From: Acanthacorydalis orientalis
Taxonomy: Eukaryota > Arthropoda > Insecta > Megaloptera > Corydalidae
NCBI GenBank assembly: GCA_034766995.1
Contig: CM068315.1
Location: 22,219,062-22,283,061 of the forward strand
Length of the DNA: 64,000 nucleotides
Direction of reading: 5' to 3'
Each line of letters begins with the position of its first letter. Positions within the stretch are counted from its first letter, which is position 1. A model generated the notes under the pieces. That model was given only the letters and a program-made list of their open reading frames with translations. It was not told the DNA's origin and did no database searches. Positions 1 to 14,582 of this stretch are shown here, piece after piece. The position numbers and the translations under genes were made by a program.

Positions 1-388
1 TGAACTCAATGTTACATAATAATATCTATAGCAGCATTAATATTACAACTAATTTTATTATAGAATGTGTATGTATCTCAAATAATTGTGAAAGAATATG
101 GTTATTCTACATATTATCAAGACCATTTTGGCACTCTAAGCTTTCCGAACATGTTCTTCATTTTTTACATGAAGTCGAAGAATAACACTTAATTTATAAT
201 ATAACAAAGTGATGAATACAATTAAAATATTATATTTAATAAAACTGCAGGAAACATACTAATAACATTATTTTCAAGTTACAACACATAGTTCTTTTAT
301 TTTTTAATTTTGCAACATTTGATCCCTGACTTAAGTTTTTCTTTGATGAATATGATAATGTTTGAATAAATACAGAAACGTGTATGTG

Positions 389-549
<161 letters not shown>

Positions 550-1455
550 GTATATTAAAGGGAAAACTAGTATAGAAGTGTATGTATGAAATTAAAAAAA
601 TCTTCATTAAATACATGTTTAATTTTGATCATTAAAATGCATAATTACAGCCATATATTCAATTATGACGAATTAAGTATTTAAAATTATAACTTATCAA
701 AACATAAAAATAATTAATATATAATTGTTTTAATACAAAATCCTTATGATTTCTCATAGTTTTTCGACTACTTTTTGTTAGTGTCCTTAATTAAAATCAT
801 ATAAATGATGTTCTAAAATTAAACTTTTATTCCTTTTTAACTGTTCAATACTTTTTGTAAAAACTATCTTATTTATGTATTAATTTATTTTTAAAAATTA
901 CAAACCATACAGATCACCAATCAACTGATATACAATGAATGTAAAAAATGTGTGAGAAAAATTTCATAAATAATTATTTCTTTATTACTTTCTGTACAGT
1001 TTTTTTATAATTCAATTTAGATGGCAAAAATTAAAACATATATGAATACAGAACAATCAAATAAATATAAATTTAAATAAAACAAATTAATGTAAATTAC
1101 AGAAAGGGATAATTACAATATTTTCTAAAACGATTTTTGATATACATACTTTGGAAATGTAAATGTTAATTATCTACCTTTTCCATGATGAACACAAATA
1201 AAATTAAGTGAATACTACTAAAATTTCATTTCATGTTCATTAATATTTTAAATATTACTATTTTTAATAAATTTCTTAATAATGATTATGAATTAAGCAC
1301 GTGCTTATAGAATTTGAATATTTTGATAATTTCATTAGTAATTTATCTTTCCATTCATTTTAAAAATGGCATATACATGTATCATTAAAAGTTTTAAATA
1401 AAATGTTGAATGAATATATTCATTACTTTTTTTAAAAAATATTTTTTCATCAAAG

Positions 1456-1495
<40 letters not shown>

Positions 1496-1762
1496 TTTAT
1501 ATTTTTTTTTAAATAATGTTAGCATATCAATAATATAATATTAATTCATCTGTAAACTACATGTAATGAATAATATTTAGTACATATAATATTTACTAAA
1601 TATATTCATATTTAAACCATTTAAAATTTTTAATTTTTAAATATAATGCAAATGAAGCATTTAAAAAGGAATTTTAATACAGTCAATTTATAATTTTTTT
1701 ACATATTAAAATACAAAATAATACAAATACAAAGAATATACTCTTATATATAAGATATAACT

Positions 1763-1764
<2 letters not shown>

Positions 1765-1834
<70 letters not shown>
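1765..1834. repeat. (TA)n microsatellite
   Basis: Uninterrupted TA dinucleotide tract of about 70 bp. Confidence 0.97.
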
Positions 1835-1838
<4 letters not shown>

Positions 1839-2189
1839 GATTGTTTAAATATTTGGAAAGTTTTTTGAACATTATTATATTTACATATTTAAGATATCAT
1901 TTCATTATACATATTAGTGCCTTAGAACTTTCACATCAATCAGAAACTTTTCCTCATTTATAAATTTTAAGATTACATTTCTATCATAAAATTGATATAT
2001 AGCTGACATAAGAAAGAAAATATATGCCAATTAACTACTCACGATGAACAAAAAAATAATTATTGTTTATATAGATTTGTATATCACCTATAATTCATAA
2101 ATGATGTATTAAAAATGTAATTTACAATACTGTAACTAGGAACTAATTATAGAAAAATATGCATTTTTTGGCATATAAATTCCTGTGTG

Positions 2190-2196
<7 letters not shown>

Positions 2197-2253
<57 letters not shown>
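2197..2253. repeat. (TA)n microsatellite
   Basis: TA tract of about 57 bp preceded by a short TGTG/ATAC run. Confidence 0.96.
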
Positions 2254-2254
<1 letters not shown>

Positions 2255-2524
2255 CACTTCAAAAATATTTTTATTATGAAAGTACAAGTACTTCATTCTG
2301 AATTCTGAAAACCAAATTTATGTGAATTAATAATAAAATATTTTATACATTTAATCTTGTTTCAGTTCATATGATAATACTTGAATATTTATTGTAATAA
2401 ATTTTAAATATAAACATTTTAACCTTCTTGTTTGCAATTAAAATATAAAAATATTTGGAGTAAATTTACAATTATTTTATTACTAAATTATACTTAATTC
2501 ACAATATTGTGCATTTATAATATA

Positions 2525-2530
<6 letters not shown>

Positions 2531-2577
<47 letters not shown>
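2531..2577. repeat. (TA)n microsatellite
   Basis: TA tract of about 47 bp preceded by imperfect TATAA units. Confidence 0.96.
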
Positions 2578-2581
<4 letters not shown>

Positions 2582-3218
2582 TATAATACATCATAATTTT
2601 TGAAAAAAATATTTTGCTGCTCATAATTGTATTATGAAGTATATTAAAACTATAAGATTTTAAATTACGCTTAATGTTTAAATAATATTTTTAAAGTAAT
2701 GAAGTTTCAAGTACATCTCATTACTTACATACACTATATCTTAAAAATTATTCATAACTGCACTATCAAAGCTTATCCTTCTTTCTTTATTGAGTACCAA
2801 ATACAATCTAATTATTTTTATGAAATAATATCATTAAAAAATGTTTTCATAAATAATATTAGAAAATGTTTTCACAACACAGTTAAAAAATAGATAAGTA
2901 TTAAAAACTGATTTCATTTGTTAAAAAACTGAAATGTATGGACATAAATTTATAAAAGAAAATAACATTTTTAGTATCCAGATAGAATAATCAATATAAT
3001 TTTGATTCCTTAGATAGGGTTCATTGTTAAAAATACAATTTTTGCCGACATTTCAGAGATTTAATTTAAATTTCTTAAACAAGAGTATCTACTCTATTTA
3101 GATAAATATGAATATAAATATTTAAATGTTTTTTTATTATAATTATTATATAATTGTTAGTTTCACTATAATTTAAAATATATTTACATAATTCTGTTTC
3201 ACATTTTGAATGCATTGT

Positions 3219-3220
<2 letters not shown>

Positions 3221-3282
<62 letters not shown>
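3221..3282. repeat. (TA)n microsatellite
   Basis: Pure AT dinucleotide tract of about 62 bp. Confidence 0.97.
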
Positions 3283-3285
<3 letters not shown>

Positions 3286-3387
3286 CATAAATAGATACAT
3301 TTGTGAAGTAACATTTTTTACAAACATATAACATTAACTGATAAAAATGTATATATATTATCTGTAAACACACATACACACATATAT

Positions 3388-3390
<3 letters not shown>

Positions 3391-3457
<67 letters not shown>

Positions 3458-3460
3458 TAT

Positions 3461-3505
<45 letters not shown>

Positions 3506-3506
3506 A
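3391..3506. repeat. Compound (AT)n-(GATA)n-(GA)n microsatellite
   Basis: About 70 bp of AT dinucleotides run into GATA tetranucleotides and then GA dinucleotides. The stepwise change of unit suggests slippage plus point mutation of one ancestral array. Confidence 0.96.
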
Positions 3507-3914
3507 AGGGAGAATTTTGTGCTTTTTAACTTTTGTGATTACAATGTTTTTATAAACATTATTTCATTGATCTATAAAAAAATATATGCATGATTTTATT
3601 ATACTGGCATACATAGAAATACTTACATTCTCATTCAGGTTTTGATTGATTGGATGTATTTTTTTTACTATTGGTTACATTAAATTGTAATTGAATGTAA
3701 GTTAAAAATTAATTATAATATTTAATTTTTGTAAATTCAGGCAAACTTGTATTTACAAACATTCGTAAAATAAACAATTCTTAGTTATTATTATTCAATA
3801 AACTAATAGACTGCAATTTTCAATTTATTTAATGAATACAAAACTGCATCCTTATAGGAATTTGGCTGCACAGAACTCTTTTAAGTTCATAGAAGATGAT
3901 TTGAATGTCAATAA

Positions 3915-4150
3915 AAATTCACATTCACAAAGAAATTCCTTATTCATAACACCCACAAAGCAAAAAAAAATCTGATTAAAAATATTAAATAATTGATTAG
4001 TGATTATTTTTTATTGTGCATTATGTACATTTTGATGGTGATGGCACCATTATCAGAGTACCAAGGTATAGAAAAATCCAACTGTTTGTGAAGTGAAAAA
4101 GTATTCATTTGTGAATGTGAATTTAGCCACAATTACAGAACTGTATTGTA
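3915..4150. repeat. Foldback repeat family R, copy 1
   Basis: A perfect 17-bp inverted repeat (AAATTCACATTCACAAA at 3915-3931, its complement at 4108-4124) encloses about 180 bp. The right flank (AATTTAGCCACAAT, then AGAACTG) also occurs in copy 2 near 24227-24250. The core, with ATTGATTAGTGATTATT, TTTTTATTGT and GATGGTGATGGCACCATTAT, matches the cores of the copies near 23966, 41400, 49760 and 55010. No coding capacity. Its class is unknown; a foldback or MITE-like DNA element is the simplest reading. Confidence 0.55.
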
Positions 4151-5775
4151 AATAATTCCACAGTTCACAAAACTCTTCATAAAAACTGATATATTACAAA
4201 TCAATGTAAGAAAGAAAACTTTTTTTATGAATTTTATAGAAACTTTACTTCTTTTAAACAAGTTGTATGTAATAAAAATATTATTTAAATAACATTATTT
4301 TTAAAAAAAAAATTAAAACCATTATATAAAATAGATTTACATTAAAAAGATCTTTAAAAAAAAAAACAAATTAAACTAATTTTGTAAAAAGTAATTTGAT
4401 TTAAATTAATTCAGCTTAAAACACACCATCTTCATAAATTTAGGTTTACTCTCTATATACAACAGTATATAAATATATTTCTCTTGAAAAATTGAAATGG
4501 TAGTTAAGTAACAGAAGTAAATAAAAATAAAACATTGAAATTATATATATATATATATATCATAAATGCATATAAAATCAAATATAAAAATGCAATATAA
4601 TAATAGAAATTTACTTAAGAAAAATTAATTTATAATTATAAAGTAAAAAGTATGTAACTAATATTATTTCAATACCATTTAAAATATATTTCAACAATTT
4701 AAATAATAAATCAGTAACGATAGATATTTCAATTTCGGGATGCATAACATCTAAGGTCATTAGCATTTAAAATATATTAAAGATCAAACACAAATTAATA
4801 GACAAAAAAAACTATTTAAAAAAGGGATTTAAATGAAAGAGGAATCAATCCTATACATAAATATTCTAATTTTTAATTCTGATAAAGATGTCACATTTAG
4901 AAATAAACAAAATTCAATATTTGAATCATTTTTAATTTGAGATGTTGATAGTAATTTAGTAAATTACTATCAATATTAACAACCGTAACATATTCATAAC
5001 AATTACTTTTCAATTTTGTAATAACAGAACAGAATTTAATTTAAAATTAATTAATGGTAAATGTTTTGTTTTCATTAATACAATTCTGTGTGCTAGTATT
5101 CATATGAATTTTACAAATATTACACAATTATAAAAATAAAGTTATCAAAGCATTACGAATTCACAAATGTTTCAGTGATTGAATAAAATAATGAAATTAA
5201 CGAACACAATCTTACTTTATTTATTTAGAAACAGTTGTAACAAAATGTATATCATTTAAAAAGATATTAAATAAATGCATACTCTAATTAATTATTTTAT
5301 AATTTTTTTACATTTTCAAACAATGTTAAAAATATTTGATCAAATATTAAAGAGGAGAAATTAAAAACAGTCACTTAAATATCAATTCAGTCTATAATTT
5401 AATAGTCACTTTATTGAACATCAATAACTACTAAAAAGTATCCATTTTTAATAATAATAATAATATAAACAATTGTTGATAGTATATGTCATAAAACTGG
5501 ATTTAAATTCAAATTTGTAAATTATTTAAAAATGTTTTATTACAGTACTTCTTTATGTAGCTATAAAAATAATTTACTAATTTTCAGGTTTCAATTTATA
5601 AACTAGTATAACTAAAAAAATTACTTTTTTTGATACTGAATATTTTAACAACTTAATTATGTTACTGTATTGCTATTTTTTTATTTTTCACTGGATAAAA
5701 TGTTGTTTCATTTCAAAATTGGGTAACTGAATTGATTTTTGTATCTATAAATTATTTTACAAAACTTACTAGAAT

Positions 5776-5806
<31 letters not shown>

Positions 5807-6132
5807 TTTATATCTACTCATTACTGTTAGAAATTTCAATTTTAAATATATTATTTTCACAAATTTTCTGCCTTTCTGAAATAATACTTAGCAATTAATA
5901 TGCATGAAAGTACCTTACTGAATACTTAATTCATATTATTAATAGATGATCATATTTAGAAGAGTTCAAATATTGTAATAATCATCTCTATATTAACCTA
6001 TTATTTATAATAAATGAAATGTCTTTAATTAGATGTGTAAATGTTTACAATGTGCAAATATTATTAATAACCTTAAGAATTACAATGATTCTGTAAAAAT
6101 AATATATTAAAATTTGATTTACTATTATTGTA

Positions 6133-6147
6133 AATAATAAACAATCA

Positions 6148-6215
<68 letters not shown>

Positions 6216-6226
6216 TGATTGTTTAT

Positions 6227-6230
<4 letters not shown>
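6133..6230. repeat. 98-bp perfect palindrome with (TA)n centre
   Basis: The 20 bases at 6133-6152 (AATAATAAACAATCAATACA) are the exact reverse complement of 6211-6230, and everything between them is TA dinucleotide, itself self-complementary. The whole 98 bp is therefore one perfect palindrome able to form a cruciform. A further (TA)n tract follows at 6231-6268. Confidence 0.93.
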
Positions 6231-6270
<40 letters not shown>

Positions 6271-6672
6271 TTAGAACAAATGCAACAAAACAAACGTTTA
6301 CATCAATAAATTTCATTTATATAACAGAAAGTCTTGCGAAGCAAATTGCATAAGTATATTTTCAGATAATATGCACTTGACATTAATGGCCTTATTTTGT
6401 GTATAAAAAATGAAGAAGATCAACAATATACATTATTATAACATGCATTCTGATATTTGCTATTATATACTTTTATATGAAAGACCTTTTGTTTGATATG
6501 AGAAAAAGCTATTCTCTTATCAATAATTATCAATCATGGTTTTATGTATGTGAAATATAAATAAATTAATAAAAATAATAATATTAAAAATAAAATATTC
6601 AAATTTAGTGTTTATACTTAACAACGAATGGCAACAATTATATTCTAAATAATGTACGCACACGCACGCACG

Positions 6673-6675
<3 letters not shown>

Positions 6676-6732
<57 letters not shown>
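6676..6732. repeat. (TA)n microsatellite with CACG prefix
   Basis: TA tract of about 57 bp directly after a short ACGC/CACG run. Confidence 0.95.
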
Positions 6733-6735
<3 letters not shown>

Positions 6736-7094
6736 GTACAGTATAAATAATAATGTATTTTCATAAAAAATTGAATAACTAAACAATAAAACTTTATATA
6801 AATATCTTTATCAATATTTAAAATCATACTGAAAAATCTTAAATTACTGATTAAAGGACTTCTCTGTAAAACATACTTTATTTTATTTATGTCATTGTAT
6901 TTGATTTAAATGCCAAATTTTAACAAAATAAGTACAATATTAAAAAAATAGTTGAAATTTGTAAGGTAGTATTTTATAGGCAATCGATTCATGTGTTTAT
7001 GAATTAATTAGTTTATGTTAATATACTTTTATTTGGATTTGATTGAGAATACATTCAATATATATATATATATATATATATATGTATTTATATA

Positions 7095-8332
7095 CAGGGC
7101 CAAGCGGTGGCATGGAATGATCGCTTCAGCACTTTAGGTATGAAGGTGCCTGTTAAATATTCTGCAATCGTTTTATTTGCATGTCATTTGTTTATTTATA
7201 ATAAATAATAAAGCTTAAATAATTTAGTTCTGTCACAGCGGCTAAAAGCTGGCCTGTGCCTAATTTACAATTATAGATTTCATATTCAGAGGTATATTAT
7301 ATGTTAGTCATGTTAATTAAAATATCCATGTTTAACTTTGTAGTAAATAACTGTATTTGTCATTTTTATACACCAAAACATAATAACTTTCTCATTAAGA
7401 TATTTATTTTTATTCAATCTGTATGTATTTATATTCGAGCACTCGTTGTATGACTAGTATTGCACAATATTGGGACGATTTCACGATTCGAATTCGTAAA
7501 AAGAAAAACGGTTTTGATTACAAATCAAATTATCCACCCATTATAGATCTACAACACACTTTTAAAGTTATTTTTTTATTTCATTCTTGACACTGCAATT
7601 AATTTAATTAACAAAAGATTTGAACAAATGAAATTACATGTTGATAAGTTTAAAGTAATGTACATTTATAAACTGAAACATAAAAATAGTTCAGAAATAC
7701 TAAAAAATTGTATGGATTTAAATTTATCATTGGTTGATAATGATAATAGAGATATAGATGATCTTAAACTTTGTGAAGAAATTATAAATTTAGCTGTATT
7801 ATTGCTGTCTTAAATGGAACCACTAGATATACTTAACTATTTGTGGATGAACAATATAACTACAATATTTCCGAATTTGTTTACTTGCCTATGAATAATG
7901 TTAACTTTACCCATATCAGTTATTTCTGGAGAACGTAGTTTCTCCAAATTAAAAATTATAAAAAATTACTGTCAGTAATTGGACAAGAAATATTAGTCGA
8001 TTTGGCTATCTTCTTCATTGAAATCGATATATGTGAATCATTAAATTATGACAATTTAATGCAGGACTTAGTAAAAATGAAATCTAGATGTTTAAATTTC
8101 AAATAATATATGTAATTATTTTATCTTTTAATTATTTTGTACAAATATAATTATTTTATAGTGTATTATTGCAAATGATTCCTATATGTGTTAAAAATGT
8201 TGAAGCTATTAAATAAATACATAAAATGAATTTTTTTGTTTTTTAATTTATGTGATTAGTCACTTCAGTGTACAAAAAAGGTGCTTTTTAAGAATGTCTG
8301 CTCCAGGCACCAAAATATCACCACACAGCCTG
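7095..8332 (+). mobile_element. Degraded hAT-superfamily transposon
   Basis: The element starts CAGGGCCAAG and ends CAGCCTG (CAGGCTGTG read inward), a typical hAT terminus. The flanking 8-mers TTTATATA (7087-7094) and TATATATA (8333-8340) agree at 7 of 8 positions, as expected for an aged hAT target duplication. Relics of a hAT transposase lie inside on the plus strand. At 1238 bp with stops and frameshifts it is far shorter than an autonomous hAT and must be defective. Confidence 0.75.
7470..8106 (+). pseudogene. hAT transposase remnant, C-terminal half
   Basis: Conceptual translation on the plus strand gives a broken C-terminal part of a ZMYM/THAP-type hAT transposase. Successive pieces are NRFEQ-like INKRFEQMKLHVDKF near 7600-7650, then a 61-residue open piece at 7628-7813 containing ILKNCMDLNLSL and LCEEIINLAVLL, then ISGERSFSKLKIIKNY near 7910-7965. 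The last is the dimerisation motif (usual form SAERSFSKLK-IKNYLRS). The pieces are in different frames separated by stops. The N-terminal BED-type domain and most of the RNase H fold are missing. Assignment rests on the ERSFSKLK-IKNY block; the exact hAT family is uncertain. Confidence 0.72.
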
Positions 8333-8725
8333 TATATATACACACAAACTTAAGATTGAATTCATTGATTTACAAAGTAATAAATTAGTTTCTATAAAAT
8401 TATGCATAAAAATATTTTAATTTTTCTGGAATTTTATAAAAAACATAAACCATTTTATTGGTAGAGAGGGAAAACAAGTATGTAAATAATTAATGATGAT
8501 TTTTGGGAATATTTAGGTATATATCTTATAAAACAAGAATAAATGTAATAATTAAATTTTTCATTACCAACGTAAATATCTAACGATTTCTGTTTATGCT
8601 TGTATCTAGTTTTTATGTTCGTTTAAAAGTATGTTAGCTAAAAAAAAACTTTACCAAGCAATAATTTCTTTATGTAAATATATTTGTTTAATACCATATT
8701 TTAAAAAAATACAATGGTATATGTA

Positions 8726-8779
<54 letters not shown>

Positions 8780-9318
8780 GTAAATTGTTAGAAAAATGTG
8801 TGTATGTGTCTATTGTGTATGCATGAAGGTCTTTTGTACTTTTTTATAAATTACAAGTAAAAAAATTCAAACTGAAAAAAGTAATGCATCATACATTAAG
8901 ATTGTGACAAATGATGTACACATCATAATATAACCAAAAAAAGGTTAAATAGATATATAAAAATATTTAAAACTGTTAGTTTTCATAAAACATTATGTTT
9001 AATACTTCATTTCAAATATTATATAAATGATTATATGTACTGAATGTATGAAGTATTTTTTATACTTAAGATGAACAAAAAATCAAACATTTACTACTTT
9101 TATTAATATATCAAAGTTAATCACATGAGCCAAAAAATAAATATACAAAGTGCAAATTACATCGCTTGCTGTTTTGTGCATCTATTATAATTTCTTTGAG
9201 TGCTATATAAATTATTCATCAAATCTTTAATATCAAATTAACAAAGCATTAAGATAAAGAAAATAATTTTTGTTTAGGAAGAAATCTAACTACGATGATA
9301 CAGATTTTACAGTTTTTT

Positions 9319-9360
9319 AAATAGTATACAATTAGATTTAAATAGTATACAATTAGATTT
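9319..9360. repeat. Two-copy 21-bp tandem duplication
   Basis: The unit AAATAGTATACAATTAGATTT occurs twice in a row without mismatch. Confidence 0.9.
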
Positions 9361-10309
9361 TTTACAATTACATATAATAGAATAAAAATTTTAAATTTAA
9401 AATAGGAGAAAAAATACACTAGCACATAAAATAAATTCAGTTTTTGATAGTTAACTTTCTGATTATATATTATTAATCTTTTATGATATATGTAAAATTA
9501 ATTTACAGTTTATTCAGTATTATACTCAACTATATAATTCAATGATATTAATGTTTTAATATCAATTCAAATACAAGACATAACAATTACATTACATTCA
9601 TATTAAATAAATTTGTATTTTTTTAAAAATGATATTAATATATACTTTATTGTATAATTACAGAAATTTCCTTTAATCCAATAATATATATAAATACACA
9701 CATACAGACCATGTATATGTACATTGTATATGCTTTAAACACAGAAAAAATATACAAAGAAAACTATAAAAATGGTTTATCAAGATTTTAATTATTATTT
9801 TTATATTATATAATACAGATAAAATAAAAAAAACTTTTCACAATTAGAACTCTTAAAAAACAATTACACTACAATATATCAATAAATGCTTTTAAAATAA
9901 GTATTTATTTAATATAATCATTATAATTTTTCTTCTGCACAACACAAGGTATCCAATAATTTCAGAAGCAATAAAAAACCACATATTGTTCATTTAGAAA
10001 TTGATTAATTACAACATGCAAAACGGTACTTTACAATGAATTACAGTATCCTCTAAAAGATGCCACACACGTACAATTTGTTTGTTTGTATTTTTTCTAA
10101 TTTGTGTATCATTCAACAAACCTTAACCAATTAAGAAAATTAAATTATAGAAAATCATATACATACATTTATATATAGAGCATATTATTATATCAACCAG
10201 TTTGTAAGATCGAACTAGGCCGTCTCATTCAAAATTTTTTACTTCAGTATGTTTCTGTTTTAATTTGAAAAGGCAGTGTTATCGATTTCATTCTCAGAGA
10301 GGTTTCTGA

Positions 10310-10348
10310 CTATTACTATTTTATTATTTTTTTATAAAATAGTAATAG
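10310..10348. repeat. 15-bp inverted repeat (hairpin)
   Basis: CTATTACTATTTTAT at 10310-10324 is perfectly complementary to 10334-10348 with a 9-nt loop. No role is evident; in DNA this AT-rich it could be chance. Confidence 0.7.
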
Positions 10349-13300
10349 ATTATACAATTAGTATGTTCGATTTTTTTATTATTTTATCTTTCGAGTTCTA
10401 AAAATTAAATTAACCATGTGCTTCAATTTATCAATACTATTAAATACATTTTATATTCAATATTAAATTTCAAAATAAAATTTAAACAATTAATACTTAC
10501 AGTTTTTCAGCATATTTAAAGTATAATAATAAGTGAACATAAAGTATGTGGTTTTGGTAAACGCTTACATATATTATTTGTATATGGAAAAAAATATTGT
10601 TCCTAAAAATACCTCAAACTTAATTTGCTAAAAAAATTTCTAGCAAAATTTATGTATTTTTTGGTTTTGTTATTTAGATATAACATTAACAAATAAAAAA
10701 TAAGAAATTAGGGAACAAATTAAAATATAATTGTAATTAAAAATATGTAGTTCCAATAGTTTAAAATTTTTGCTTAGGGGAAATATATATTTCTTATTGG
10801 AAAGAAATGCAATGGATTAATGTCAAAAACTGATCTACACCTAATTTTGTTTCGCTTCATATAACTTCGATCAAGAAAAGATTCTAAATTTTTCATTACA
10901 CATATTTTTAATGAATATTATTTGAGAATTATATTAAACTAGATTTAACTCAAATAGAGGGTTTCATATCTATACTTACATAAAATGTTAAGGTATGACT
11001 GTGTTGCTCATGATATCGTGCATTCAACTAGACAGATAAAGTAACTTTTTTATATAATAATTGTATATATTCAGTTTACTGCCTTTACTTTTAAAGTGAA
11101 AAATATTAAACTACTTTATAGAAAGTTTCAATGATATTAATTACATTTAAAGTTATTTACAATAACAAAATAATTAAAGTTTCATGTATTTAAATTTCCT
11201 CTAAAATCTTTCACATTTTGTAATCGTTTTATATTGGTACTAGGTTAAAATGGCATAAAAAATAATGTAACAATGTTTTGTTAATTTTATTGATATAAAC
11301 ACTTTACTATATCATCTATATACAGAAAAGTAAAAAAGTATGTGCTTTTAAAAATGTAAAAAAACATCAAATTTAAATAAATATTACGTTGTTATACATT
11401 GAAAATATGGATTTTTGATCATGTAAATATAAGATCAAACGAAAACTAATAACTTATTTATTGGATCAATAAAGAATAGAAATTATAATTATTTAAAAAT
11501 CTTAATGCTCTTAACATAATAAATTGTAATATTTTTAACTATCATTTTAGTTAAATTATTGAAAAAAAAACACGGTTTAAACGTTTACCACACATTTATT
11601 ACCACAAATAACATAGAATGCATCTGTTTACTATTGATATGAAATAGTTATTAACAATATATCTTTTAACTTTAAATATAATTAAATACTGTTTATCGGA
11701 AGACCTCTTCAGAGTTTTATGCTAAATTTTATGCCGTATTTACACAATTTCATAAAAATTAGTTAAATTCGATTTATACATACACATGTAACAAAATTTA
11801 ACATGCTTAACATATGATTGGTATTTCTTTTGTAAAAAAACACTTCTATTTAAATTGATCACAAAATGTAGATACATATGAATACGTTCCAGAAATGTTT
11901 TAATATTGGTTTGCATTGTTCTAATTACTGAATATGTCAATTTTTTGTATTTAAATAAAATGTTAAAAAATGATGAAACTTTATAAAAAAACAGATCCTA
12001 TTTACATTTACATGTACTATTTTTGATAGTTTTCTTGTTCTTGCACTGGTTGTGTTAAAGAATTGTTATTTTATTTGATTGAAATGACATTTCATTGTAT
12101 ACACACACACATATATATATATATATGTATATGTATATATATATATACACACACACGCACACACACACGCACACACACACAGTTAAATTCGCTATCACAA
12201 GCACTGTGGGACTGGTTGTATTTCTTAATAGATCGACTTTATTTCATTATGTATGTGAAAGGTAAATTTTACATACATATTATTTATTGCTATACACATT
12301 CTATTATGACTATAAACATGTTAGTGTTACATGTTACAATATAATATATGTAAAAAATAAGAAACAAATATAAAATTAAATTATAGTTGTATGTTTTTAT
12401 ATTTGTAATTTGATATATTGTCTTGGAGTTCTTTGTCCTTATGGATCACCTAAATGTTTGTTCTCTACAATAAGTTTTGGTACATGTGCCATTCTCATGT
12501 AAATGTTAGAGACTAATTTTAAATTTCAATATTTTTTTTTTAGATGAGGTGCAGATTATAATTTTATGGTATAAAATATTGCGTCGCTATTTGCGTTTAT
12601 TTGTTCTTGTAATATTATTTTTATTTTAATATATTTCAAGGAATTCAAGAATATACCTTTATACCTTTATTTTCAATTTTTATTCTTTTCAATGTACTAT
12701 TTATGTCTTTAATGTTATGTTCATTTTTAATTTTCTTCAATGTTAGGAACATCTAATTTTTAACATTAAATATATAAATAATATAATGGATAATATAATA
12801 AAATTTTCAAATAAAAGCATACGTTAAACTTTCTTAAAAAATTTGAAATACAAAAAAATAAAAAGACATTCACTGAAGTAATAAATACAAATAACGACAT
12901 GATATTTTATATCCTAAAATTATAAACAACACTCTATTCAGCCATATATAAATGAATATAAATTAGACTTCAAATTTCACTTTTGGATTAAATGCCACAA
13001 GGTATACAGAACATACTCTCTCCAAATCATACGCATAATTGTCACATTTTTATCAAGAAATTTTTTTTTGACTTTGATTACAAATCTCAGTCTCTAACCT
13101 CTACCTGAGGTTGATCTTATGGTTCGGAGAAAAGACAGTTAGCTGATCCAAAAGGATGAAGACCACCTGAACAAAATGTAAAAAATACACACACAGAAAC
13201 AACATTAAAATATTCATTACTTTTTTAAACATATTTTGGTCAAAACATATTTTAGTCCATAATTAAAATAATAATAATATAGAGATATAGACAAATGTTT

Positions 13301-13518
13301 AGAAATGAGCTTAATAATTTCTCTTAAAAGTGAGATTTACTACCAATAGGCAAGAAATAAATTTACTTGAAGGTTAAATTTGATAAGTATATCTGTGAAA
13401 TGAGCTTGTTTTAAGAATAAATATTTATATGAAAATATGCATATCAAATTTCATGTGAACATTTGCTTGCTATAGTCAACTCATTAGATCTATGCCCACT
13501 AAACCTAATTTTGCTGTG

Positions 13519-13523
<5 letters not shown>

Positions 13524-13594
<71 letters not shown>
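13524..13594. repeat. (TA)n microsatellite
   Basis: TA tract of about 71 bp followed by GATATATAG. Confidence 0.97.
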
Positions 13595-13596
<2 letters not shown>

Positions 13597-13732
13597 TATA
13601 TAGTAATAATTTATTTTAATGAAATAAAACGAGTCACTTAACAGATTTAAGCAGTGAAAGAAAAAGAAAATTGTTACAGTAGCAAATGAAAGTCTAAATA
13701 TGATCTATTTTTTCTTAGTTTCATATTTTGAA

Positions 13733-13946
<214 letters not shown>

Positions 13947-14076
13947 ATTGTTACTTAATCTACGGTAAAAAAAATCGCTTATCTGGAAATAACTAAATGA
14001 GTTAAAAGTAATTAAAAAGTATTATTATATATTGCACACATTTTGGGGCGAAGATGATTATGTAAATATTTTATAT

Positions 14077-14080
<4 letters not shown>

Positions 14081-14132
<52 letters not shown>
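14081..14132. repeat. (TA)n microsatellite
   Basis: Pure TA tract of about 52 bp. Confidence 0.97.
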
Positions 14133-14134
<2 letters not shown>

Positions 14135-14448
14135 CTGTTATATTTTCCTACAAACTCTACATATAATTCATAAAACTATAAAACTACAAGGGCTATGATC
14201 TTACCAGATAAATGATTTGATGTTAAAAATACTACATAAGCAAAACCGATAATGATTAATCATTAATATAAAGTACTGGTACGTCAACTTTACCTAGTTA
14301 TTAATTTCTAAACTATAATTTTTTCTTTACATAACCAATATTTATTAGAGCACATGGTATATATATAGTATTATGTAAAGAAATTGATGAATATGAGAAT
14401 GTGTAATACGGCATTTTTGTAACAATAAGAAACTGAGACTGTACTCTA

Positions 14449-14454
14449 TTTATT
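14449..14454 (-). promoter_or_regulatory. Candidate Homer polyadenylation signal
   Basis: AATAAA on the minus strand about 130 bp downstream of the Homer stop codon. In sequence this AT-rich the hexamer is common by chance, so this is only the nearest candidate. Confidence 0.25.
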
Positions 14455-14582
14455 TTTTTAATAAATTAAGTTTGTTTTACTATAAGTTTCTTTACTTTTT
14501 TTGAATAAAGACGACCGCTTTATCGGAACACGTATTTTTTATCATTGTATTTTTACGTGAAGCGTCAATATCATAGCCGCTT

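Noticed and set aside
12063..12344. 93-codon frame with His-Thr-Arg repeats
   Set aside because: Its middle is a translated TA/CA microsatellite; the rest has no motif, splice signal or coding composition.
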